Positions 29,792 through 39,005 of a stretch of 64,000 nucleotides of DNA are shown in pieces. A program made the position numbers and the translations under genes. The number at the start of each line of letters is the position of its first letter. The stretch's first letter is position 1. Origin of the DNA: Verticiella alkaliphila (GTDB lineage Bacteria; Pseudomonadota; Gammaproteobacteria; Burkholderiales; Burkholderiaceae_B); assembly GCF_018904615.1 (NCBI RefSeq), contig NZ_JADCNH010000011.1, positions 1 to 64,000 on the forward strand, in the 5' to 3' direction. A model generated the notes under the pieces. It searched no databases. It was given only the letters and a program-made list of their open reading frames with translations, and had not been told where the DNA came from.

Positions 29792-30538
29792 TCAGGGGCG
29801 CGTCGACGCCGTGCCCACTTGCGTACGGCGCCAGACGACGAGGCCAGCCACGCCGACGATAAGCAACAGCGGCAGCACGTCGGCAGCCAGCGTGAGCCCG
29901 ATCCCCATCCCGCCCGCCGGGTCCGGAACGAGATCACCCTGGGGGAAGAGACGCCAGAGCAGCAGGCCGCTCACGAGCACCCAAGCCCCTGCGGCCAGGC
30001 CGGCAGCGCGCGCTGTCGTTTGTGCTTCACGGTGCGCCACGGTGCCACCAACGCCACGGGCCAGCCAGACGGCGATGCCTGCACTGAAGGCAACGTTCAC
30101 GATGAGGAAGATCGACGTGATGATTTGGCCAGGAAGCCATCCCGAGCTCAGGAAGCTCAACATGAGCGTGATGAGGCCAACGTCGATCGCTCGACGCACC
30201 ATGGCGAAGGCGAGCGCGAAGACGAGGACCGAAGTGATGGGGTGGGCGATGCGGCGCCCCTTCAAGAGCGCGAGGGCGATCACGCCTGTGAACCCGACGG
30301 CCAGGAAGGCTTCGCTCGCCACGGCGCCGATCAGGCGCCCGATCAGCGCGAGCGTGGGCACATCCAGTATCGGCACGCCGAGGCGCGAGCCCACCAGCAG
30401 AAACCCCAGTGCATCGAACAGATCCGGAAGGATGCTGACGAGTCCGGCCGCCCAGGCGAAGCGCACGGCCATCGCCGTGCGCTCGGCCCCGCTGCCCGGC
30501 AGCGGCGTCGTGGATGCAAGAGCTGGCGTGGCAGACAT
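29792..30538 (-). CDS. Multi-spanning membrane protein, unknown function
   Basis: 248 residues with about seven hydrophobic segments (for example FAWAAGLVSILPDLFDALGF and LTLAADVLPLLLIVGVAGLV). I recognise no family. The ATG at 30538 overlaps the stop of the upstream small membrane protein by one base (TGATG), so the two are co-translated. Both follow tpm in the same unit. Confidence 0.75.
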   Translation of the reverse strand: MSATPALASTTPLPGSGAERTAMAVRFAWAAGLVSILPDLFDALGFLLVGSRLGVPILDVPTLALIGRLIGAVASEAFLAVGFTGVIALALLKGRRIAHPITSVLVFALAFAMVRRAIDVGLITLMLSFLSSGWLPGQIITSIFLIVNVAFSAGIAVWLARGVGGTVAHREAQTTARAAGLAAGAWVLVSGLLLWRLFPQGDLVPDPAGGMGIGLTLAADVLPLLLIVGVAGLVVWRRTQVGTASTRP

Positions 30539-30810
30539 CAGCGGTCCTCGCCCGGTCGCGCCTGCGCGCGGCGCAAGGCCGAGATGACGCCGGCCGGCAG
30601 AAGGAACAGCGTGGCCATGAGCAGCGCGGCGATGGTGAGGGTGCGCACGGGCTGCGCGACCATCCAGAGATTGAGCGCCATGAGGAGATTGACGCTGCCC
30701 AGCGCGATGTAGGCCACACCCGCGCGAAGCCAGAAGCGGCTGCGCGTCTGCAGCATGAGAAACAGCGCGAGCGTGGTGGTGACGATGACGAGCAGGATGA
30801 GTAGCGGCAT
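30538..30810 (-). CDS. Small membrane protein, unknown function
   Basis: 90 residues with three hydrophobic segments (MPLLILLVIVTTTLALFLM first) and a basic C-terminal tail. It lies between tpm (15 bases away) and the larger membrane protein, with a one-base overlap to the latter. Function unknown. Confidence 0.75.
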   Translation of the reverse strand: MPLLILLVIVTTTLALFLMLQTRSRFWLRAGVAYIALGSVNLLMALNLWMVAQPVRTLTIAALLMATLFLLPAGVISALRRAQARPGEDR

Positions 30811-30825
30811 GGGCCTCCAGGCAAA

Positions 30826-31491
30826 TCAGCTGCGCGGAGCAGCCTGCACGCGGTAGGTGAGCGTGTCCAGCCGCTGCACACCGCGTGCCGCGAACTTGGG
30901 TTCCTTGTCGAGAATGTTGCGGCGGTCGAGCAGCTTGGCGTGGGAATGACCGGCGAACAGGGCCTGGACGTCGGTGTCCGGGACCGAGAAGGGCGGACCC
31001 GCCATCTGGGCCTGCGGGTAGTCCAGTGTCAAGAGCAGCCCGCGATAGTCCGCGGGCAGTTGACCGTAGACGTGGCGTGCGTAGCGCCCGCGCATGCCGC
31101 CCGGCAGGGCGATGAGCGCGGCGCGGTCGTAAGCGCCGACGCAACTGGCGAACGTGTCGGCATCGAGATCGAAGATGTCGCCACAGAGGATCTCGATGTC
31201 GCCGGCCACGTAATGCACGCCCATCGGCGAGGTATGCACGACAGGCGTCAATCGCTGCTCGTCGAAGAACTGCTCGACGGCCAACGTGGCGAGCTCCACG
31301 CCCAGCACGCGATGGCCCTGCTCGGCCAGCCAGACCATGTCCAGTGACTTGCCGCACAGCGGCACGAGCACCCGGCTGCCCGGGGCGAGCTCGAGGGTAG
31401 GCCAGTACTTCGCGAGCAGGGGCGTGACGCGTTCCTGGTGAAAGTGCGTCTGGCCTTCACGCCAACGCTCGAGCCAGAAATCGGGTTCCAT
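30826..31491 (-). CDS. tpm: Thiopurine S-methyltransferase
   Basis: SAM-dependent methyltransferase that in bacteria is linked to selenium/tellurium and thiopurine methylation. The 221 residues begin [19 protein letters not shown], the bacterial TPMT opening. The SAM pocket is seen in [20 protein letters not shown] and [23 protein letters not shown] follows. It probably heads a unit with the two membrane proteins downstream. Confidence 0.95.
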   Translation of the reverse strand: MEPDFWLERWREGQTHFHQERVTPLLAKYWPTLELAPGSRVLVPLCGKSLDMVWLAEQGHRVLGVELATLAVEQFFDEQRLTPVVHTSPMGVHYVAGDIEILCGDIFDLDADTFASCVGAYDRAALIALPGGMRGRYARHVYGQLPADYRGLLLTLDYPQAQMAGPPFSVPDTDVQALFAGHSHAKLLDRRNILDKEPKFAARGVQRLDTLTYRVQAAPRS

Positions 31492-31543
31492 GATGCGTGT
31501 CCTTTCCTGGGGTCGGACTCGCATTCTGCCATGGCTGGCCCGC

Positions 31544-32871
31544 TCAGGCCGCGCGCGCGTTCTCCAGCTCGAGGATGGCGCGGTTCACTTGCGTCATGCC
31601 TGCCGTCTGCTCCGTGGCTGAGCTGCCGATGCGAGCCATGACCGCACCCACGCTGCCCACAGATTCCGTGAGCGCGCCGACTGTCTGGCCGACGGCCTGG
31701 GCGCGATGCCGGCTCGAGTCGATCTGCTCGACCGACGTGGCAATGAGCGAGGCAATTTCGCGCGCGGAAGCCGCGCTGCGCTGCGAGAGCTCGCGGATCT
31801 CGCCCGCGATCACGGCAAAGCCGCGCCCCTGGCTGCCCGCGTGCGCGGCTTCCACGGCGGCGTTCAGAGCGAGCAGATTGGTCTGGAATGCGATGCTGTC
31901 GATCACCGTCGTGATCTGCGAGATGCGCGAGGACTCATCGGCCAGCGCGGAGAGGCGGGCGACGAGTTCGCCCACGTCATCGCCAGCGCGCGTCGCTTCG
32001 GCCGTGGCGGTGCGGGCGCGTGCCTCGGCGTCCTCAGCGTAGGTGGCGTTCAACTGCACGACCTCTGTCATGTGCCCCACGGCGTCCACGACCATGCGCG
32101 TACTGTTGATCTGCCGCGTGATGTCGGTGGCGTACTTGACCACCTTGAACGCCGGCCGTCCTGATCGAAGATCGGGTTGTAGGTGGCCTGGATCCAGACA
32201 TCGCGTCCCCCTTTGCCGAGGCGACGGTAGATGTTGGCATCGTAGTGGCCGCTGCCCAGTCGCTCCCAGAAGGCGGTATAGGCGGGGGTGGCGGCCGTCT
32301 CGGCCCCGACGAACATGCGGTGATGCTGGCCTACGACTTCGGCGCGCGTGTAGCCCATGGTGGCGAGGAAGCTGTCGTTGGCATCGAGGATCGTGCCGTC
32401 CAGCGCGAAGGCGATGACGGCCTGCGATCGGCTGATCGCGGCGATCTGGCCCTCCATGTCCGACAGGCGCTGCATGTCGGCGGTGACGTCCACGCCGGCG
32501 AGCACCGTGCCGAGCGCGTCGCCGCGCCGGTTGCGTATGGGCGTGTAGGTGGCGTGCATCCAGACGTCGCGTCCGAGACTGTCCACGTGTCGGTAGCGGC
32601 CTTGGCAAGGCGTGCCATTCCTGAGCGCGCTTCGCAAGGCGAGATAGGCAGGCGTGTCGCGATCCGACGCGGGCATCAGCACACGGTGATCATGTCCCTC
32701 CAGTGCGTCCTGCGCATACCCAAAGAGCCGGAGCAAGGTTGCGTTGGCCGAGACAATGACGCCGTCGGCGTCGAGCTCCAGAACTGCGTGCGATTCGCTG
32801 ATGGCGGCGAGGTGGGACATTGAGCGCGGGCCGGGACGACGCAGGATGCGCGCAATGAGAGTGCTGAGCAT
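31544..32871 (-). pseudogene. PAS-PAS methyl-accepting chemotaxis protein (BdlA-like), frameshifted as sequenced
   Basis: Soluble sensory transducer: PAS 1 at about residues 18-115 (HAVLELDADGVIVSANATLL), PAS 2 at about 138-235 (QAVIAFALDGTILDANDSFL), then an MCP signalling domain with the tip sequence QTNLLALNAAVEAAHAGSQG. There is no membrane segment, as in BdlA. After YNPIFDQDGR (near 32152) the frame breaks. The continuation FKVVKYATDITRQ to the stop at 31544 is in another frame; one added C (GGCCGTTC for GGCGTTC) gives DGRPFKVVKYA and about 442 residues. The start at 32871 is ATG; a GTG lies two codons upstream. Confidence 0.88.
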
Positions 32872-33029
32872 GAACACGGATCACCAAGGGGCGGATGGAG
32901 GGGAGGATCGTCCTTGCGCAATCATCGTACCTGAGCTTGCGTCAAGCGCAATGTCGGCTGGGGCAGAAGAGTGTCCAAAGCGCGACGCATGCCGTCCACC
33001 AGCCTTGTTGGGGCCCGCCCAGGCACGTG

Positions 33030-33875
33030 TCAGCCGCCTGCGGCGAACGTATCGCAGTCACGCAACTGCCCGCTGTCCAGCCCGCGCTGGAACCACCGCA
33101 TGCGCTGCGCCGCGCTGCCATGGGTAAAGGCATCGGGCACCACATGACCTTGAGCCTTGCGCTGCAGCGTGTCGTCCCCCACCGCGCTGGCGGCGGCCAG
33201 CGCCTCCTCGACGTCGCCCGGCTCCAGAACGGCGCGCTGCGCCTGGGCATGGTGGGCCCAGACGCCGGCATAGCAGTCGGCCTGCAATTCCATTCGCACG
33301 GAGACGGCATTGGCCCGCGCCCGATCCGGTTGCTGACGTTCGGCGGCATGCTTCTCGAAGATGCCAAGCACGTTCTGCACGTGATGGCCGACTTCGTGCG
33401 CGATGACGTAGGCCTGGGCGAAGTCGCCTGGCGCGTTCAGGCGCCGCTGCATCTCGTCGAAGAAGGCGAGGTCCAGGTAGACGCGCTGGTCGGCCGGGCA
33501 GTAGAAGGGGCCCATGGCCGCCTGACCCATGCCGCATGCGGTGCTCGTGGCGCCGCGATACAGCACCAGGCGGGGCTCCGGATATTGCCCGTTGGTCTGT
33601 GTCGCGAAGATGGATCGCCATGTCTCTTCCGTGTCGCCCAGCACCTTGGCCACGAACTGGCCTTGGGGATCGTCGGGCGCCACGGTGCTGCCCGACGTCG
33701 TGCTGGCGGGCCCGTCCACCAGGTTGAGCACCACGTTGGGATCCACGCCGAAGTACATCGCCACGAGGGCGAGCACGATGCCGCCAATGCCCAGGCTGCC
33801 GCCGCGGCCCAGGCCGGATCTTCCGGAACGACGGTCTTCGACGTTCGAGCTGGTACGGGAGCGATTCAGGCGCAT
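33030..33875 (-). CDS. ypfJ: Neutral zinc metallopeptidase family protein (YpfJ)
   Basis: 281 residues: a basic N-terminus, one transmembrane segment (about 27-43, GIGGIVLALVAMYFGV), then a predicted periplasmic zinc-protease domain with HEVGH (160-164) and the downstream ELQADCYAG that supplies the third ligand. Four Cys are typical of the family. Substrate unknown. Likely monocistronic. Confidence 0.94.
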   Translation of the reverse strand: MRLNRSRTSSNVEDRRSGRSGLGRGGSLGIGGIVLALVAMYFGVDPNVVLNLVDGPASTTSGSTVAPDDPQGQFVAKVLGDTEETWRSIFATQTNGQYPEPRLVLYRGATSTACGMGQAAMGPFYCPADQRVYLDLAFFDEMQRRLNAPGDFAQAYVIAHEVGHHVQNVLGIFEKHAAERQQPDRARANAVSVRMELQADCYAGVWAHHAQAQRAVLEPGDVEEALAAASAVGDDTLQRKAQGHVVPDAFTHGSAAQRMRWFQRGLDSGQLRDCDTFAAGG

Positions 33876-33925
33876 GACAGGACTCTTCGCGCCAATGAAA
33901 GGGCGCGCAGCCGGATTATGCGCCG

Positions 33926-33948
33926 GGTTCGCGCAAGCTGCGCGAACC
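33926..33948 (-). terminator. Hairpin after the FadR-type regulator gene
   Basis: GGTTCGCGCA and TGCGCGAACC form a perfect 10-bp stem with a 3-base loop, 6 bases beyond the regulator stop. There is no T tract, so intrinsic termination would be weak. Confidence 0.4.
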
Positions 33949-33953
33949 GTGCG

Positions 33954-34697
33954 TCAGCCGGCCGATTCGGCGCTCAGGGCGCGGCGGCGCTCGCGGCTGT
34001 TGGCCAGATGGATGCGCATGGCGGTGCGGGCGGCTTCGGCGTCGTGGCAGGCGATGGCAGCGAGGATGGCCTCGTGCTCGGCGTGCACGCGCTCCAGATA
34101 CGCCGCGGGCCGGGCTTCGCTCGGAATCGCCTGGGCCAGCCGCGCGCGCGGAATCACCGTGGCGCCGAGCGCGCCCAGCATGGCGGCGAAATGCACGTTC
34201 TGCGTGGCGCGCGCGATTTCCAGGTGGAACTGGAAATCCGCGGCGACCGCGTCTTCGCCCACATCGATGGCCTGCCGGAATGCATCGAGCGCGGCGCGCA
34301 TGGCAGCGAGGTTGTCCTCGGTGCGTCGCATGGCCGCGAGCGAAGCGCTCTCGGCTTCCAGGCCGATGCGCAGCTCAAGCATTGCGATCACGTCGTTGAG
34401 CGTCTCGAGCTGATCCGCCGTGATGCGAAACGGCGTGCCTGCACTGGCCTCGTTCACGAACGTCCCCACGCCATGCCGAGTGTGGGCGAGGCCGGCGGCC
34501 TGCAGGCGGGAAATGGCCTCACGCACCACCGTGCGACTGACCGAGAACTCTCGCATGATCTCCGCCTCGGTTGGCAGCTTCACGCCAGGCTTGAGAAGTC
34601 CATTGCGGATGCGCGCAGTGAGTTCGTCGACGAGTGCCTGCGCCAGATTGCGCGGCTTGCGGACGAAGAGAGAAGGGGAGGTGTCGAGGGAGGTCAC
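33954..34697 (-). CDS. FadR-subfamily GntR transcriptional regulator
   Basis: 247 residues: winged HTH at about 14-80 (LVDELTARIRNGLLKPG, LPTEAEIMREFSVSRTVVREA) and an all-helical FCD effector domain with the metal-binding pattern DFQFHLEIARA and HEAILAAIACHD. It lies divergent from a Bug receptor gene and close to kdgD and garD. Four copies of TTRTACGAYAA, which fits the FadR-type TnGTnnnACnA operator, sit in the two intergenic regions of this module, so it is the probable hexarate-pathway repressor. Confidence 0.92.
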   Translation of the reverse strand: MTSLDTSPSLFVRKPRNLAQALVDELTARIRNGLLKPGVKLPTEAEIMREFSVSRTVVREAISRLQAAGLAHTRHGVGTFVNEASAGTPFRITADQLETLNDVIAMLELRIGLEAESASLAAMRRTEDNLAAMRAALDAFRQAIDVGEDAVAADFQFHLEIARATQNVHFAAMLGALGATVIPRARLAQAIPSEARPAAYLERVHAEHEAILAAIACHDAEAARTAMRIHLANSRERRRALSAESAG

Positions 34698-34766
34698 GGC
34701 GCGACTGTAGCAAATGGCGGGAAAGGGCGCACCGTCGGGTCACAGCAAATCGCCGATCGGCTTTTC

Positions 34767-34777
34767 TCATCGTACAA
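34767..34777. promoter_or_regulatory. Predicted FadR-type operator, copy 1
   Basis: TCATCGTACAA, 70 bases upstream of the regulator start. It is the reverse of TTGTACGATGA, one base off the TTRTACGAYAA palindrome. The 15 bases TCATCGTACAACACA recur exactly upstream of kdgD. Confidence 0.6.
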
Positions 34778-34878
34778 CACAGGGTGTCATCCCATTGAAT
34801 GCACTCGGAATCGGCGTGCACCCTCACATTCCTTCATTCATAAGCATTGACAGCCACGAGCGCTTTCCGCGACCATTG

Positions 34879-34889
34879 TTATACGACAA
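34879..34889. promoter_or_regulatory. Predicted FadR-type operator, copy 2
   Basis: TTATACGACAA, a perfect R/Y palindrome around ACG, 35 bases upstream of the Bug receptor start. Flanked by an extra half site (GTACAAG). Confidence 0.65.
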
Positions 34890-34923
34890 CGTACAAGATG
34901 TCGATCATCATTGGAGACTTCGC

Positions 34924-35910
34924 ATGGCCTTCCGTCTTTCCCACCTCACCGCAGCCCTTGCGCTTGCGAGTGCCGCGCTGGCGGGCGGCCCAGCCGTCGC
35001 TGCCGAGTGGCCCCAGCAAAAGCCCATCACGCTCGTCGTGCCGTTTGCCGCCGGCGGGACGTCCGATGTGCTGGGCCGGGCGATCGGCCAGGAGCTCGGC
35101 AAGGAGCTGGGCCAGACGGTGCTCATCGAGAACCGCGGGGGTGCCGGCGGCGTGCTCGGCGCGGACAACGTTGCCAAGTCCAAGCCGGATGGCTACACGC
35201 TGCTGCTGGGCACGATCGCCACGCACGCGATCAACCCCGCGCTGCTGCCGAGCATCGCCTATGACGCCAAAGCCGATTTCACGCCGGTGATGCGCCTGGG
35301 CAACATCAGCAACGTCCTGCTCGTGAGCAGTGGCCAGCCCTACCAGAGCGTCAAGGAGCTCGTCGACGCCGCCAAGGGCAAGCCGGGCGAGATCGCCTTC
35401 GGTTCGGCCGGGCAGGGCACCTCGCAGCATCTGTCGGGCGAAGTGTTCAAGCTGCTCACAGGCGCCGAGCTCACGCACGTGCCGTATCGGGGCAGTGCAC
35501 CCGCGGTGCAGGATCTCATCGGCGGGCAGATCCCCACGTCGTTCGAGACCGTGCTGGTGGCTGCGCCGCACCTGTCGGGCGGCAAGATCCGCGCGCTGGC
35601 CGTGACCTCGGCCGCGCGCTCGCCGATCATGCCCGACGTGCCGACGATGCAGGAAGCCGGTGTGGACGGGTTCGACGTCAGCAGCTGGCAGGCCGTCTAC
35701 GCGCCGGCCGGCACGCCCGAGCCGATCGTGACGCGTCTGAACGAGACGCTCGCCAAGATCTTCGAGAAGCCCGAGATGAAGAAGCGCGTGGCGGACCTGG
35801 GCATGCAGTACACGCCGAACACGCCGGCCGAGTTCGCCGAGTTCCAGGCGGCAGAGCAGGCCAAGTGGGCCAAGATCATCAAGGACGGCAACGTCCAGGT
35901 GAACAACTGA
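34924..35910 (+). CDS. Bug-family receptor of the hexarate module
   Basis: 328-residue periplasmic binding protein; signal peptide ends AVA-AEW (about residue 26). Motifs KPITLVVPFAAGGTSDVLGR, ENRGGAGGVLGADNVAKS and HVPYRGSAPAVQDLIGG are the standard Bug pattern. GGAG precedes the ATG at 34924. It shares operator copies with kdgD and garD, so the ligand is plausibly galactarate/glucarate or a related sugar acid; this is inference from context. Confidence 0.93.
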   Translation: MAFRLSHLTAALALASAALAGGPAVAAEWPQQKPITLVVPFAAGGTSDVLGRAIGQELGKELGQTVLIENRGGAGGVLGADNVAKSKPDGYTLLLGTIATHAINPALLPSIAYDAKADFTPVMRLGNISNVLLVSSGQPYQSVKELVDAAKGKPGEIAFGSAGQGTSQHLSGEVFKLLTGAELTHVPYRGSAPAVQDLIGGQIPTSFETVLVAAPHLSGGKIRALAVTSAARSPIMPDVPTMQEAGVDGFDVSSWQAVYAPAGTPEPIVTRLNETLAKIFEKPEMKKRVADLGMQYTPNTPAEFAEFQAAEQAKWAKIIKDGNVQVNN

Positions 35911-35933
35911 CGCGGGTTTGAGGCCCGCGCGAT

Positions 35934-35958
35934 AGCGTCCCTTCGGGGGCGCTTTTTT
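35934..35958 (+). terminator. Terminator of the Bug receptor gene
   Basis: AGCGTCCC-TTCG-GGGGCGCT stem with a TTCG tetraloop (one G-T pair) and a TTTTT tail, 24 bases after the stop; a second GC hairpin (35911-35929) precedes it. Confidence 0.9.
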
Positions 35959-36093
35959 GCGCCTGGTGTCGTCGTGAATGGCAAAGGTCAGGGAGGCAGC
36001 GAGCGCAGAGGGCAGAGCTCGACTTCGCCCTCGCCCGAGAGCGGCGCCGGGCAGTGTGCCGAACGCCACGGAAAGGGTCGTCGCGCTGAATGC

Positions 36094-36130
36094 AAAACGC
36101 CCGAAGCCACCGCAAGGACGGCTTCGGGCG
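36094..36130 (-). terminator. Terminator of kdgD
   Basis: On the minus strand CGCCCGAAGCC pairs with GGCTTCGGGCG over 11 bp with an 11-base loop and a TTTT tail, 24 bases after the kdgD stop. Confidence 0.85.
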
Positions 36131-36153
36131 CGGGGGTGCAGCCGACGAGGAGC

Positions 36154-37068
36154 TTACTTCGCTTCGGCCTTGCGGATCAGCGCGGCGAGCATCTCGACTT
36201 CTTCCTCCGTGAGGTCGGTGAGCGGGGCGCGCACCGGACCCGCGTCGTGGCCGACGATCTTGGCGCCTGCCTTGACGATGCTCACGGCATAACCGGCGCG
36301 GCGGTTGCGGATCTCGAGGTAGGGCAGGAAGAAGGTGTCGATTAGGTGATTCGTGGTCTCGTGATCGTTGGCGGCGATGGCGCGATAAAAGCGCATGGCC
36401 GTCTCGGGAATGAAGTTGAAGACGGCCGAGGAGTACACGGGCACGCCCAGCGCCTTGTAGGCCGCGGCATAGACTTCCGCGGTGGGCAGGCCGCCGAGGT
36501 AGGCGAAGCGATCACCCATCACGCGACGCACGCGCACCATGGATTCGATCTCGCCCACGCCATCCTTGAAACCGATGAGGTTCGGGCAGCGATCGGCCAG
36601 GCGCTTGAGGCTGTCGGCATTCAGGCGCTGTTGCGCGCGGTTGTAGACCACGACGCCGATGTCGAGCGACTTGCAGACTTCCTCGACGTGATTGGCAACG
36701 CCTTCCTGCGAGGCTTCAGTCAGGTAGTGCGGCATCAGCAGCACGCCCGCCGCGCCCAGGCGCTGAGCTTCTTGCGCGTAGGCAATCGCGGTGCGCGTCG
36801 GGCCGCCGGCGCCCGCGAGGATCGGCACCTTGCCGCGGCAGGTATCCACCGCGGTCTTGACGACCTGCGAGTACTCCGACGGCGTCAGCGAGAAGAACTC
36901 ACCCGTGCCGCCCGCAGCGAAGAGCGCCGTGGCACCGTAGGGCGCCAGCCATTCCAGGCGCGCTGCATAGGTGTCGGCGCGGAAATCGCCGTTGGCGTCG
37001 AAATCGGTCACCGGGAAGGACAGCAGGCCTTCCGAGATGATCGTCTTGAGTTCTTGGGGAGTCGTCAT
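36154..37068 (-). CDS. kdgD: 5-dehydro-4-deoxyglucarate dehydratase
   Basis: Decarboxylating dehydratase that turns 5-keto-4-deoxy-glucarate into 2,5-dioxopentanoate. The 304 residues form a DapA-type aldolase barrel with Schiff-base Lys168 (NLIGFKDG), Tyr142 (VVYNRA) and [10 protein letters not shown] near the N-terminus. The start at 37068 is preferred over an upstream in-frame extension that has no similarity. It is divergent from garD, which makes its substrate, and shares the operator motif. Confidence 0.95.
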   Translation of the reverse strand: MTTPQELKTIISEGLLSFPVTDFDANGDFRADTYAARLEWLAPYGATALFAAGGTGEFFSLTPSEYSQVVKTAVDTCRGKVPILAGAGGPTRTAIAYAQEAQRLGAAGVLLMPHYLTEASQEGVANHVEEVCKSLDIGVVVYNRAQQRLNADSLKRLADRCPNLIGFKDGVGEIESMVRVRRVMGDRFAYLGGLPTAEVYAAAYKALGVPVYSSAVFNFIPETAMRFYRAIAANDHETTNHLIDTFFLPYLEIRNRRAGYAVSIVKAGAKIVGHDAGPVRAPLTDLTEEEVEMLAALIRKAEAK

Positions 37069-37115
37069 GTCGCGGTCCTCGAGGGGGTTCTGGCTTGATC
37101 GTTTGTCAAGGTAAG

Positions 37116-37126
37116 TCATCGTACAA
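37116..37126. promoter_or_regulatory. Predicted FadR-type operator, copy 3
   Basis: TCATCGTACAA, identical over 15 bases (TCATCGTACAACACA) to copy 1, 48 bases upstream of kdgD. Confidence 0.65.
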
Positions 37127-37228
37127 CACAAGCCGTCGTCGGAACAAGCGCTCGCGTCGAAGTCCGGGTTTTCCTTAGAGGAAAAGCAACGTTCTTCGCT
37201 GTGCTCCTGCGCAGAGCGCAGTCGTTTG

Positions 37229-37239
37229 TTGTACGATAA
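37229..37239. promoter_or_regulatory. Predicted FadR-type operator, copy 4
   Basis: TTGTACGATAA, a perfect TTRT-ACG-AYAA palindrome, 60 bases upstream of garD. Together with copy 3 it brackets the kdgD-garD intergenic region. Confidence 0.68.
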
Positions 37240-37298
37240 CTGCATTGTTCTGCGCTGTTGCGCTATCGCCAGTGCTTCCCTAGTCAGACGAGGCCTTC

Positions 37299-38852
37299 AT
37301 GTCGGCATCCCCTGCCAAGCCCCTCACCATCAAGGTGCATCCTGAGGACAACGTCGCCATCGTCGCCAACGATGGCGGCCTGCCCGCAGGCACGGAACTC
37401 CCTGGCGGACTCGTCCTTCGCGAGGCCGTCCCCCAAGGGCACAAAGTGGCCTTGGTCGATCTTGCGCCGGGTGACGAGATCATCCGCTACCACGTGGTGA
37501 TCGGGTATGCCGCCGTCGCCCTGCCGCGCGGCAGCTGGGTGAACGAACGGGTCACCACCATGCCCAGCGCCCGCACGCTGGACGACCTGCCCGTGGGCAC
37601 GCGGGCACGGCGCGATCTGCCGCCGCTCGAAGGCTATACGTTCGACGGCTTTCGCAACGCCGACGGCACGGTGGGCACGCGCAACATCCTCGCCATCACC
37701 ACGACCGTGCAGTGCGTGCAGGGCGTGGTCGAGCATGCCGTGCGACGCATCCGCGCGGAGCTCCTGCCCCGCTATCCGAACGTGGACGATGTGGTCGGCC
37801 TGGAGCACACCTACGGCTGTGGCGTCGCCATCGACGCGCCTGGCGCGGCGATCCCCATTCGCACGCTGCACAACATCAGCCGCAACCCGAACTTCGGCGG
37901 CACGGCCATGATCGTGAGCCTGGGCTGCGAGAAGCTCCAGCCCGATCGCCTGATGTCCGCGGGAAGCATTCCGATCCGGAATTCGGCGGCCCCGGACACC
38001 ATCGTGCTGCAGGACGAGCAAAACGTGGGCTTCGAATCGATGATCGATTCGATCCTGCGCACCGCCGAGCATCACCTCGCCATCCTCGACAAGCGTCGCC
38101 GCGAGCCGTGTCCGATCTCCGACCTCGTCGTGGGCGTGCAATGCGGCGGCAGCGACGCGTTCTCGGGCGTGACGGCCAATCCGGCCGTGGGCTTTGCCTC
38201 GGATCTCATCGTGCGGGCGGGCGGCACGGTCATGTTCTCGGAGAACACGGAAGTGCGCGACGGCATCGACCAGCTCACCGCGCGCGCCGAGACACCGGAA
38301 GTCGCCGCCGCGCTGGCCCGCGAGATGGCCTGGTACGACGCCTACCTGGAGCGCGGCAGCGCGGATCGCAGTGCGAACACCACGCCGGGCAACAAGAAGG
38401 GCGGGCTCTCCAACATCGTCGAGAAGGCCATGGGCTCGATCGTGAAATCAGGCTCGGCGCCGATCACGGACGTGCTCTCGCCCGGCGAGCGCCTGAAGAA
38501 GAAGGGGCTCGTCTTCACGGCCACCCCGGCGAGCGACTTCATCTGTGGCACGCTGCAGCTGGCCGCCGGCATGAATCTGCACGTCTTCACCACGGGCCGC
38601 GGCACGCCCTACGGCCTGGCGGAAGTACCCGTGGTGAAGGTGGCCACGCGCTCGGATCTCGCCCGGCGCTGGCACGACCTGATGGACATCAACGCCGGGC
38701 GCATCGCCACGGGCGAAGCCACCATCGAGGATGTAGGCTGGGAAATGTTCCACACGCTGCTGGACGTGGCGAGCGGGCGCAAGAAGACCTGCGCCGAGAA
38801 GCTCAAGCTGCACAACGCGCTGGTGCTCTTCAATCCCGGCCCGGTGACCTGA
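37299..38852 (+). CDS. garD: Galactarate dehydratase
   Basis: Dehydrates galactarate to 5-keto-4-deoxy-glucarate, the substrate of KdgD. The 517 residues comprise an N-terminal SAF-like domain (about 10-95) and the large UxaA/GarD catalytic domain with [41 protein letters not shown] and [10 protein letters not shown]; conserved Cys residues serve the Fe site. Length and motifs are those of GarD rather than altronate dehydratase. Confidence 0.96.
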   Translation: MSASPAKPLTIKVHPEDNVAIVANDGGLPAGTELPGGLVLREAVPQGHKVALVDLAPGDEIIRYHVVIGYAAVALPRGSWVNERVTTMPSARTLDDLPVGTRARRDLPPLEGYTFDGFRNADGTVGTRNILAITTTVQCVQGVVEHAVRRIRAELLPRYPNVDDVVGLEHTYGCGVAIDAPGAAIPIRTLHNISRNPNFGGTAMIVSLGCEKLQPDRLMSAGSIPIRNSAAPDTIVLQDEQNVGFESMIDSILRTAEHHLAILDKRRREPCPISDLVVGVQCGGSDAFSGVTANPAVGFASDLIVRAGGTVMFSENTEVRDGIDQLTARAETPEVAAALAREMAWYDAYLERGSADRSANTTPGNKKGGLSNIVEKAMGSIVKSGSAPITDVLSPGERLKKKGLVFTATPASDFICGTLQLAAGMNLHVFTTGRGTPYGLAEVPVVKVATRSDLARRWHDLMDINAGRIATGEATIEDVGWEMFHTLLDVASGRKKTCAEKLKLHNALVLFNPGPVT

Positions 38853-39005
38853 TCGTCTGGGGGCGGCGGGCCAGGCGCGAGGGGCTGCCGCACCCCGGCG
38901 AGTCGCATGCTGCACGCGGTTCTGCCAGGCAAAACCCGCGCTTTCCCTCGCTTGCCAAGCCGGCCAGGCTGACCGACAGTGTGCGCTTCACTAGGAGGAG
39001 TGACC

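Noticed and set aside
34847-34852. TTGACA as the -35 of the Bug gene promoter
   Set aside because: No -10 hexamer at 16-18 bases; the only TATA-like string is too far away and belongs to the operator.
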